Shown here one piece after another: positions 1-5,921 of a DNA stretch of 8,859 nt (positions are counted from its first letter, which is position 1; each line of letters begins with the position of its first letter). Origin of the DNA: JBCCZC01 sp039188505. GTDB taxonomy: Bacteria > Pseudomonadota > Gammaproteobacteria > Xanthomonadales > SZUA-38. The DNA is taken from assembly GCA_039188505.1 (NCBI GenBank), contig JBCCZC010000234.1, positions 1-8,859 on the forward strand, in the 5' to 3' direction. Under the pieces are notes generated by a model. It had not been told where the DNA came from. It worked only from the letters and a program-made list of their open reading frames with translations, and searched no databases. Both the position numbers and the translations under genes were made by a program.

Positions 1-894
1 GAGCCCGACGAGGAAGCGCCCGCCGAGGAGGTCGCAGCGTCCGAGCCCGAGGCGCCACCCGCCCCGCCGGCCGAGGTGCGCATCAGCCCGATCGCGAAGC
101 GCGTTGCCGCGAAGCTCGGCGTCGACCTCACCGGCGTGGTCGGCACGGGTCGGAACGGGCGGATCTCGAAGGAGGACGTCGAGGCCGCCGCGCGCGCCCA
201 GGGGCTGCTGGCCGAAGAATCGGACGAGCCGCCGGCCTTCGAGGTCATCAAGCTGACCGGCACCCAGAAGACCGCCGCGAAGCGCCTCCAGGAAGCCAAG
301 CAGCAGATCCCACACTTCTATCTCGACGCCGACGTCCAGACGAAGCGGCTGGCGAAGGTGGCGAAGCGCGCGGACGTCTCGCTCAATGCGGCTCTGCTCA
401 AGGCCATGGGGATGGCGCTCGAAGCGGTACCCGAAGCGAACGTCCAGTTCGTCGATGACACGCTGCATCGCTACGCGAAAGCCGACGTGGGCATGGCGGT
501 CGCGACCGACCGTGGTCTGGTCGTGCCGATCCTGCGGGACGTCGGGGGCGCGAGCCTCGCGGACATCGCCGCTGCCGCGAAGGACCTCGCCGTCCGGGCG
601 CGCGACCGCAAGCTCGTCGCGGCCGACCTCGAGGGCGGCACGTGCACGGTCTCGAACCTGGGCATGTTCGGCGTGGATCGCTTCCAGGCGATCGTGAACC
701 CGCCGCAGACGACGATCCTCGCCGTCGGTCGCTCCGTGGACCGCGCCGTCGTCGACGACGATGACGTCGAAGTGCGTCCCGTGGTTTCGGTGTCTCTTTC
801 CTGCGACCATCGGGCGGTCGACGGCGCGCTGGGCGCGCGTCTCCTGGCGGCTTTCCGGGCCGCGGTCGAATCGGGACTGGAGGGATGCGAGTGA
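1..894 (+). CDS. 2-oxo acid dehydrogenase complex E2 (dihydrolipoamide acyltransferase), 5' end outside window
   Basis: This is the E2 core of a pyruvate- or acetoin-dehydrogenase-type complex. It moves an acyl group from lipoyl-lysine to CoA in the cytoplasm. The frame is open from base 1, so the start and the lipoyl domain must lie upstream. Visible residues 1-25 are an Ala/Pro/Glu-rich swinging linker. Residues 27-62 are a peripheral subunit-binding domain (RISPIAKRVAAKLGVDL, then the G-T-G-R-NGRI loop), which docks E1 or E3. Residues about 78-297 are the catalytic domain with SNLGMFG and the signature DHRAVDG; catalytic His is codon 808-810 and Asp codon 820-822. The IPHFYL stretch resembles pyruvate-type E2s, but acetoin-type AcoC cannot be excluded from this fragment. 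The stop overlaps the start of the next gene, a periplasmic quinohemoprotein, so the two are probably cotranscribed. Family assignment is firm; substrate is not. Confidence 0.93.
   Translation, partial: EPDEEAPAEEVAASEPEAPPAPPAEVRISPIAKRVAAKLGVDLTGVVGTGRNGRISKEDVEAAARAQGLLAEESDEPPAFEVIKLTGTQKTAAKRLQEAKQQIPHFYLDADVQTKRLAKVAKRADVSLNAALLKAMGMALEAVPEANVQFVDDTLHRYAKADVGMAVATDRGLVVPILRDVGGASLADIAAAAKDLAVRARDRKLVAADLEGGTCTVSNLGMFGVDRFQAIVNPPQTTILAVGRSVDRAVVDDDDVEVRPVVSVSLSCDHRAVDGALGARLLAAFRAAVESGLEGCE
879..894 (+). promoter_or_regulatory. Shine-Dalgarno and GTGA overlap deciding the quinohemoprotein start
   Basis: GGAGG at 879-883 is 7 bases from GTG 891 and only 1 base from the in-frame ATG 885. 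GTG 891 shares bases with the E2 stop TGA 892-894, the usual GTGA arrangement for reinitiation. Both starts give the same signal peptide core, so the difference is two residues. Confidence 0.7.
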
Positions 895-2753
895 GAACGA
901 TCGGACTGGTGCTGGCCCTGGCAGCGTGGGGCGTTTCGGCGCAGGATGAGGCTCCCGGCTCGGGTGCGGCGGTCTACGACCAGTCTTGTGCCAACTGCCA
1001 CGAGGGTCAGGCGGCCAAGGCGCCGCATCGTACCTTCCTAAACCTGATGGCCCCGGATGCGATTTACGCGTCCATGACCAGCGGGATCATGCAGGCCCAG
1101 TCCGCCGCGCTGGACGACGACGCCAAGCGCGCCGTGGCTGAATTTCTCGCCGGTGCGCCGATCGGTGCCTTCGATCCGGGGGCGGTCGCGCCCGCCTGCG
1201 AGGGTGATGCGCTGACCTTCGACTGGTCCGATCACCCCGTGGAGCACCCCTGGGGCATGACCCTCGACAACCGTCGGTACATTCCCGCGGAGCGCGGTGG
1301 CATCCCTCGGGAGCGTTTCGAGGCGTTGGAGGTCGACTGGGCGCTGGGCTTCCCCGGCGCCGTCCGGGCGCGATCGCAGCCCGGCATCGCGGGCGGCGCC
1401 GTCTATGTCGGCAGCCACGACGGCACCGTCTACGCTCTCGACCGCGAGACCGGCTGCATGCGCTGGTCCTTTCGGGCAAGCGCGGAGGTGCGAAACGCCA
1501 TCGGGATTACCAACTGGCAAGGAGACACGGAGCCACAGGTCAATCCGATCGCATATTTCGGCGACCTCATCGGCCGGGTCTACGCCGTCGATGCGGTGAC
1601 CGGCGAAAAGCTCTGGATGACCAAGGTTGATCCGCATCCGAACGTCACGGTCACCGGCAACCCCGTGTATTTCGAAGGGCGCATCTACGTTCCGGTGTCA
1701 TCTCTCGAGGTCACGACCGCGGCGGATCCGAACTACGCCTGCTGCACCTTCCGCGGATCGATCGTGGCGCTCGACGCGCGCAGTGGGGAACCGTTCTGGC
1801 AGACCTTTACGATCGACGAGCCGCCGTCGCCGACCAAGGAGAACGCGATCGGCGTCATGCAGCTCGGCCCTTCCGGGGCGCCGATCTGGAACAGCCCGAC
1901 GATCGACGTCGAGAAGCGCCGGCTGTACATCGGCACCGGCGAGAACTATTCGAGCCCGGCCGACGGTAACTCCGATGCGCTGATCGCCTTCGACCTCGAC
2001 AGCGGCGAGCGGCTGTGGACCTACCAGGCCACGGCCAATGACGCCTGGAACGTCGCCTGCATGATCGAGGACAAGACCAACTGCCCCGAGGAAGACGGCC
2101 CTGATTTCGACTTCGGCGCCGGCACGCTGCTCGCGATCACGCCCCAGGGGCGGGGCCTCGTGCTCGGTGGCCAGAAATCCGGTGTCGTGCACGCCGTCGA
2201 TCGCGACACGGGGGAACTGGTGTGGCGCACCCGCGTCGGGCGCGGCGGGATCCAGGGCGGGGTCCATTTCGGCATGGCCGCTGACGACCAGCGCGTCTAC
2301 GTGCCGATGTCCGATTTCGACGACGGCGCGGAACACCTGCTGCCGGCGCGACCGGGCCTCTTCGCCCTCGATCTCGAGAGTGGTGAGGAAGTCTGGGCCC
2401 ATCCCGCACCGGACGTTTGCGGTGACCGCGAGTTCTGCGATCCCGGAATCTCGGCGGCGATCACCGTGACCGCGGGCGTCGTCATCGCGGGCCATATGGA
2501 TGGCTGGCTGCGCGTCTACGACAAGGAGAACGGCAATCTCGTCTGGCAGATGGACTCGACCCAGCCGGTCCAGACCGTCGCAGGGACGGAAGCCGCCGGT
2601 GGATCCTTCGGCGGTCCCGGCGCGGTGGTCGCGGACGGGCGGATCTTCATCAATTCCGGCTACGGCATCTATTTCCACATGCCCGGCAACCTGTTTCTGA
2701 CCCTGACGCCACCGACCGCCGAGCCGTCGACCGCCGCCGCGGAGAGTCCCTAG
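891..2753 (+). CDS. Exported quinohemoprotein dehydrogenase: cytochrome c domain plus PQQ beta-propeller (polyvinyl-alcohol-dehydrogenase-like)
   Basis: Predicted periplasmic PQQ-dependent alcohol dehydrogenase that passes electrons through its own heme c. I chose GTG 891 because GGAGG (879-883) lies 7 bases upstream and gives a GTGA overlap with the E2 stop; ATG 885 is in frame but sits almost on the Shine-Dalgarno. Numbering is from 891. Residues 1-17 are a signal peptide ending VSA. The cytochrome c domain has CANCH (33-37), with Met67 the likely axial ligand. Residues about 150-600 are propeller repeats of the type VYVGSHDGTVYALDRETG. A vicinal Cys284-Cys285 precedes TFRGSIVALD, and WNSPTID (333-339), GTGENYS and QATANDAWN match the active-site region of PVADH-like enzymes. 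Extra cysteine pairs are 390/398 and 510/516. About 620 residues fits cytochrome-containing PVADH-like proteins. The true alcohol is unknown; polyvinyl alcohol itself is only one family substrate. No pqq genes are visible here. Confidence 0.9.
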   Translation: MRTIGLVLALAAWGVSAQDEAPGSGAAVYDQSCANCHEGQAAKAPHRTFLNLMAPDAIYASMTSGIMQAQSAALDDDAKRAVAEFLAGAPIGAFDPGAVAPACEGDALTFDWSDHPVEHPWGMTLDNRRYIPAERGGIPRERFEALEVDWALGFPGAVRARSQPGIAGGAVYVGSHDGTVYALDRETGCMRWSFRASAEVRNAIGITNWQGDTEPQVNPIAYFGDLIGRVYAVDAVTGEKLWMTKVDPHPNVTVTGNPVYFEGRIYVPVSSLEVTTAADPNYACCTFRGSIVALDARSGEPFWQTFTIDEPPSPTKENAIGVMQLGPSGAPIWNSPTIDVEKRRLYIGTGENYSSPADGNSDALIAFDLDSGERLWTYQATANDAWNVACMIEDKTNCPEEDGPDFDFGAGTLLAITPQGRGLVLGGQKSGVVHAVDRDTGELVWRTRVGRGGIQGGVHFGMAADDQRVYVPMSDFDDGAEHLLPARPGLFALDLESGEEVWAHPAPDVCGDREFCDPGISAAITVTAGVVIAGHMDGWLRVYDKENGNLVWQMDSTQPVQTVAGTEAAGGSFGGPGAVVADGRIFINSGYGIYFHMPGNLFLTLTPPTAEPSTAAAESP

Positions 2754-2757
2754 GGCC

Positions 2758-3567
2758 ATGGGCACCCTGGACGGCCGGGTCGCGGTAGTGCTCGGGGCGG
2801 CAACGCCCGACAACATGGGGCAGATCATCGCCCGGCGGCTCGCCGACGAGGGCGCTCAGGTCGTGGTCGCCGGCCGCCACGAGGGCCACCTCGCTGACCT
2901 GGCCCGCGAGATCGGCGGTGACTGGGCGCGATGCGACATCCGCGACAAGCTCCAGGTGCAGTCGGTCGCCATGGCCGCCGAAGGCCGCTTTGGAACCCCG
3001 ACGATCGCCGTCAACTGCACCGGCCACGGTCTCATGGAGAAGCTGCTCCACACGAGCGAGGCGCAGATCGACGAACTCAGCGACCTGCAGTTCAAGGGCA
3101 CATTCTTCTTTCTTCAGGTGTTTGCCGAGGCGGCAGCAGCGGCGGGCGGTGGCTCCCTGATCCAGATCTCCTCGGCCTCGGTCCACGCCCTGCTGTTCAA
3201 CCATGCGGCCTACATTGGCACCAAGGCGGGTGGCGATGCACTCGTGCGCTGCTTCGCCAACGAATTCGGGGCGAAGGGCGTCAAGGTGAACACGATCGCT
3301 CCGGGGCTTACCGCTACACCGATGGCGGCCAGGGAGGTCGGGATGCCGGGGCTGGAGGACGCGTTTGTCGAGGAGTATCCACTCGGACGCATCGGGACGG
3401 CCGACGACGTGGCAAACGCGGCCGCCTGGCTGGCTTCGGACGAGAGTTTCATGACGGGGCAGATTCTGCAGATCAATGGCGGTCTTACCCTGCGCCGAAA
3501 TCCGTTCCCCTGGGAGATCAACGCCAGCATGCGAGCCGCGGTAGGTGGCAACAAGCTGGACCCTTGA
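2758..3567 (+). CDS. Short-chain dehydrogenase/reductase (SDR) family oxidoreductase
   Basis: Classical-length SDR (269 residues), a cytoplasmic NAD(P)-dependent oxidoreductase. The Rossmann fold begins with a variant nucleotide loop, LGAATPDNMGQ (12-22), in place of TGxxxGxG. Arg40 after the second strand (VVVAGR) suggests NADP(H) preference. Asp60 (CDIRD) and NCTG (86-89, a variant of NAG) follow. The catalytic set is Ser139 (QISSAS), Tyr152 and Lys156 (YIGTK). Pro182-Gly183 (APGLTATPM) and the C-terminal GQILQINGG are typical. The start lies 4 bases after the quinohemoprotein stop; GGAGAG (2741-2746) is 11 bases upstream, rather far, so translation may depend on coupling. The substrate is unknown. 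Being downstream of an alcohol dehydrogenase and an E2 gene fits oxidation or reduction of a hydroxy/keto intermediate of the same pathway, which is inference. The family call is firm. Confidence 0.93.
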   Translation: MGTLDGRVAVVLGAATPDNMGQIIARRLADEGAQVVVAGRHEGHLADLAREIGGDWARCDIRDKLQVQSVAMAAEGRFGTPTIAVNCTGHGLMEKLLHTSEAQIDELSDLQFKGTFFFLQVFAEAAAAAGGGSLIQISSASVHALLFNHAAYIGTKAGGDALVRCFANEFGAKGVKVNTIAPGLTATPMAAREVGMPGLEDAFVEEYPLGRIGTADDVANAAAWLASDESFMTGQILQINGGLTLRRNPFPWEINASMRAAVGGNKLDP

Positions 3568-3575
3568 GGAGAAGC

Positions 3576-3597
3576 CGGGCAACCGAAACCTTGCCCG
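3576..3597 (+). repeat. 7-bp inverted repeat after the SDR gene
   Basis: CGGGCAA (3576-3582) and TTGCCCG (3591-3597) are perfect complements around an 8-base loop, starting 9 bases after the SDR stop. There is no T-tract behind it on either strand, so it is at best a weak terminator or an mRNA 3'-end stabiliser for the upstream operon. Confidence 0.35.
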
Positions 3598-3710
3598 AAT
3601 TCATGCATCGCTCACGGCGCTGAAACACAACCGCCTTCCCAGAATCATAAGCCTGCCATTGATTTCGGTCATCTTTCTCCACGGTTCGCAAACCATCGCG
3701 GAGGCTAGGG

Positions 3711-3833
3711 ATGAACCGGAATCGTAGGATCGAGGAGCGGGATCGGCGTCGTAGCGCGCGTCGTGAGCGTCGCCGGCAGAACCGCCCCGGCAGCGGCCGC
3801 AGCGGCATTCTCACCATCAAGACGCGCGTCTGA
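3711..3833 (+). CDS. Small arginine-rich basic protein (40 residues), unrecognised
   Basis: A short ORF with 15 Arg in 40 residues. It begins MNRNRRIEERDRRRSARRER and ends in a less charged tail with GRSGILTIKTRV. GGAGG at 3700-3704 stands 6 bases from ATG 3711, one of the best ribosome sites in the window, and this is the main reason to call it. The N-terminal two thirds look like a charged helix with Glu/Asp interspersed, suggesting nucleic-acid or ribosome contact, but I do not recognise a family. It lies 143 bases after the SDR stop and 145 before bioA, in the same direction. The upstream 100 bases are visibly AT-richer than the coding DNA, as expected for a regulatory region, but I could not find a convincing promoter. 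GC-rich DNA gives Arg codons easily, so it could be a chance frame. Confidence 0.5.
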   Translation: MNRNRRIEERDRRRSARRERRRQNRPGSGRSGILTIKTRV

Positions 3834-3893
3834 TCGGGGCCAACCTGAAGAGAAGCCACGGATCGCGCGCGCGGCGAATGCCCGCGCCCGGTG

Positions 3894-3963
3894 CCCGTGC
3901 AAGTTCTCACCTCCCCGCACGGGTGATTGCGTAGAATCACCGGCTTCGCACGAAGGGCCGGTG
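3894..3963 (+). promoter_or_regulatory. Overlapping inverted repeats in the bioA leader
   Basis: Three dyads sit in 70 bases. A: CCCGTGC (3894-3900) with GCACGGG (3917-3923). B: GGTGATT (3922-3928) with AATCACC (3935-3941). C: CACCGG (3938-3943) with CCGGTG (3958-3963), extended inside by CTTC/GAAG around a short loop with a GG bulge. A and B share 3922-3923 and B and C share 3938-3941, so A plus C exclude B. C ends 15 bases before the bioA ATG and contains GAAGGG (3952-3957), the nearest purine-rich stretch to the start. No T-tract follows. This could be an RNA switch, a protein operator, or chance structure in GC-rich DNA. Confidence 0.4.
3932..3937 (+). promoter_or_regulatory. Candidate sigma-70 -10 box for bioA (TAGAAT)
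   Basis: TAGAAT matches the -10 consensus at five of six bases and lies 41 bases before the bioA ATG. No good -35 box is seen 16-18 bases upstream. It lies partly inside the right arm of the GGTGATT/AATCACC dyad, as an operator would. If used, transcription would start near 3944 and remove dyads A and B from the RNA. Confidence 0.35.
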
Positions 3964-3978
3964 CCAAGACCGCAAGCC

Positions 3979-5298
3979 ATGAGCCAACACCACTACGAGG
4001 ATCTCCTACGGCGCGACCGGGCCGCCGTCTGGCATCCGTATAGCGCTGTCGGCGCGGACATGCCGCTATTTCCGGTCGCTTCTGCGGAAGGGGTGCGGCT
4101 GCGTCTCGCCGATGGCCGCGAACTGATCGACGGCATGGCCTCGTGGTGGTGCATGATCCATGGCTACAACCACCCGGCGCTCAACGCCGCAATCGAACGC
4201 CAGCTCGAGTCCATGGCGCACGTCATGTTCGGCGGCCTGACCCACGCGCCGGCGATCGAACTCGCAGAGAAACTCGTCGAGATCACGCCCGACGGTCTGG
4301 ATCTCGTCTTTCTCGCCGACTCGGGTTCGGTGTCCGTCGAGGTGGCGATGAAGCTCGCGATCCAATACTGGGTGAGCGCGGGTCTTCCCGAGAAGACGCG
4401 TTTCCTGTCGCTACGCAACGGCTATCACGGTGACACGCTGCACGCGATGTCGGTCTGCGATCCGGTGACGGGCATGCACCGGCTCTTCAACCGGGCCCTG
4501 CCCAAGCAGCTGTTCGTGCCTGCCCCCGGTGGCGCGGTGGATGGGGCAGCGCCGGCGAGCGATTTTGCGGCGCTCGAGGAGATGCTTGCGGAGCACGCCG
4601 GCCACCTTGCTGCCCTGATCCTCGAGCCCGTCGTCCAGGGCGCCGGGGGGATGCGCTTCTACGCGGCGGACTACCTGCGGGCTGCCCGGGACCTGTGCGA
4701 TCGCCACGGTGTGCTGCTGATCGCAGACGAGATCGCAACGGGGTTTGGTCGCACCGGAAAGCTGTTCGCGTGCGAGCACGCCGGCATCACGCCGGACATC
4801 CTGTGCCTGGGCAAGGCGCTGACTGGCGGCTACATGACCATGGCCGCTGCCATGACCACGCGGGTGATCGCAGACGCGGTTTCCCGGGGCGAACCCGGCG
4901 TCTTCATGCACGGCCCGACCTTCATGGCCAATCCCCTGGGCTGCGCGGTGTCGCTGGCCAGCATCGGCCAGCTGGAAGCCGGCGACTGGCAGGGCGCCGT
5001 AGGCCGGATCGAGCGTGGGCTCCGGGAAGGGCTCGCGCCGTGTGCGTCGCTCGACCACGTGGCCGATGTCCGCGCGCTGGGCGCGATCGGTGTCGTCGAG
5101 CTCACCCATCCGGTGGCCATGCGCGAGGTGCAGCCGCTCTTCGTCGAGCACGGCGTCTGGGTGCGGCCCTTCGGCAAGCTGGTTTACCTCATGCCGCCGT
5201 TCATCATCGACGACGGCGACCTGCGAGCGCTGACCGCGGCCGTCGCCGCTGTCGTCGGCAGGCTGCGAGTATCCAACGGGGCCGCCGTGCCGTCCTGA
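3979..5298 (+). CDS. bioA: Adenosylmethionine-8-amino-7-oxononanoate aminotransferase (DAPA synthase)
   Basis: PLP enzyme of biotin synthesis that transfers the amino group of S-adenosylmethionine to KAPA, giving 7,8-diaminopelargonate in the cytoplasm. At 439 residues it is close to the E. coli enzyme (about 429). Diagnostic stretches are WHPY (18-21), GMASWWCMIHGYNHP (52-66), HVMFGGLTHAPA, LADSGSVSVEVAMKLA (113-128), RNGYHGDT (146-153), ADEIATGFGRTGKLFACE with PLP-ring Asp250, the Schiff-base Lys279 in CLGKALTGGYMT, HGPTFMANPLGCAVS and VRPFGKLVYLMPPFI with carboxylate-binding Arg397. ATG 3979 places WHPY at the normal distance from the N-terminus; an in-frame GTG at 3961 is less likely. The Shine-Dalgarno is poor, and a hairpin ends 15 bases upstream. 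No other biotin genes lie nearby and no BirA-type site (TTGTAAAC-like arms) is visible. Assignment is very secure. Confidence 0.97.
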   Translation: MSQHHYEDLLRRDRAAVWHPYSAVGADMPLFPVASAEGVRLRLADGRELIDGMASWWCMIHGYNHPALNAAIERQLESMAHVMFGGLTHAPAIELAEKLVEITPDGLDLVFLADSGSVSVEVAMKLAIQYWVSAGLPEKTRFLSLRNGYHGDTLHAMSVCDPVTGMHRLFNRALPKQLFVPAPGGAVDGAAPASDFAALEEMLAEHAGHLAALILEPVVQGAGGMRFYAADYLRAARDLCDRHGVLLIADEIATGFGRTGKLFACEHAGITPDILCLGKALTGGYMTMAAAMTTRVIADAVSRGEPGVFMHGPTFMANPLGCAVSLASIGQLEAGDWQGAVGRIERGLREGLAPCASLDHVADVRALGAIGVVELTHPVAMREVQPLFVEHGVWVRPFGKLVYLMPPFIIDDGDLRALTAAVAAVVGRLRVSNGAAVPS

Positions 5299-5367
5299 TG
5301 CGATCGGGTGCGCGCCACCACGGAGGGGCGCCGACCGCCAGCGCGCCGCGGGACGGTTCCATCAAAC

Positions 5368-5394
5368 GAGGAGACTGCTAGGATGCCGGCGTGA
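5368..5394 (+). promoter_or_regulatory. Start region of the acetyltransferase: extended -10 box or three-codon leader ORF
   Basis: Two readings fit the same bases. First, TGCTAGGAT (5376-5384) is an extended -10 promoter; transcription would start about 7 bases after it, on GTG 5391, giving a leaderless mRNA. Second, GAGGAG (5368-5373) is 9 bases from ATG 5383, which opens a three-codon frame (Met-Pro-Ala) whose TGA (5392-5394) overlaps GTG 5391 as GTGA. AGGA (5380-5383) is also 7 bases from GTG 5391 and may serve it directly. No clear -35 box is seen. Confidence 0.4.
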
Positions 5395-5921
5395 GCTCAG
5401 CGCCCGTTCATAAGGTCCGTCCTGCGTTGCCCGACGATGCCGCGGCGATCGCTGAAATCTACAACCGCTACGTGCTCGAGTCGACGGCAACCTTCGAGCT
5501 CGAAACCGTTGGTGGCGACGCGATCGCCGCGCGCATGGCCGCGAGTCCGGCGGGGCTCGGCTGGCTGGTCGTCGCGGATCCCGCGGGCGGCGTCATCGGC
5601 TACGCCAGCGTCGCGCCCTGGAAGCCTCGCGGGGCCTACCGGCAAACCGTGGAGACCTCGGTGTACCTTCACGCCGACGCCCAGGGCCGCGGCGTGGCAA
5701 AGGCGGTCTACGCGCGCTTGCTCGACGAGGTCTGGTCTCAGGGCTACCATGCGGCCCTGGCCGGAATCGCCTTGCCCAACGCGCCAAGCGTGGGTCTGCA
5801 CGAGCGATTGGGATTCCTTCCCGCCGGGGTGCTACGGGAAGTCGGGTTCAAGTTCGGTCGCTGGATCGACGTCGGCTACTGGCAGGCGCTCAATCCGACC
5901 AAGGGGGATGACCACGCATGA
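5391..5921 (+). CDS. GNAT N-acetyltransferase, phosphinothricin/methionine-sulfoximine acetyltransferase type
   Basis: Cytoplasmic acetyl-CoA-dependent acetyltransferase of 176 residues, the usual size for the PAT/Bar/MnaT group, which acetylates the alpha-amino group of phosphinothricin, methionine sulfoximine or related small amines. The N-terminal AAAIAEIYNRYVLESTATFE (17-36) is the family's typical opening. Glu88 in the strand before VYLH sits where the catalytic Glu of PAT is found, followed by the acetyl-CoA loop QGRGVA (98-103). The end has ALPNAPSVGLHERLGF (127-142) and FKFGRWIDVGYWQ, also characteristic. I start at GTG 5391 because ATG 5383 stops after three codons and the protein aligns naturally from here. 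Its stop overlaps the next start by ATGA. Natural substrates of such chromosomal copies are usually unknown, so a herbicide-resistance role should not be assumed. Confidence 0.9.
   Translation: MSSAPVHKVRPALPDDAAAIAEIYNRYVLESTATFELETVGGDAIAARMAASPAGLGWLVVADPAGGVIGYASVAPWKPRGAYRQTVETSVYLHADAQGRGVAKAVYARLLDEVWSQGYHAALAGIALPNAPSVGLHERLGFLPAGVLREVGFKFGRWIDVGYWQALNPTKGDDHA

Noticed and set aside
1698..2828. Minus-strand frame opposite the quinohemoprotein gene
   Set aside because: It is a shadow of a clearly coding plus strand with PQQ repeats; no family motif, and it runs into the SDR start.
2650..3582. Minus-strand frame opposite the SDR gene
   Set aside because: The plus strand carries the full SDR catalytic set; the reverse product has no domain.
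3518..3967. Minus-strand frame across the bioA leader and intergenic region
   Set aside because: Low-complexity Arg-rich product without a ribosome site; it crosses the SDR end and the small ORF, and nothing supports it over the plus-strand reading.
3763..3978. In-frame N-terminal extension of bioA from ATG 3763
   Set aside because: It would add 72 residues unlike any BioA, overlap the arginine-rich ORF and run through the hairpin region. ATG 3979 gives the normal family N-terminus.
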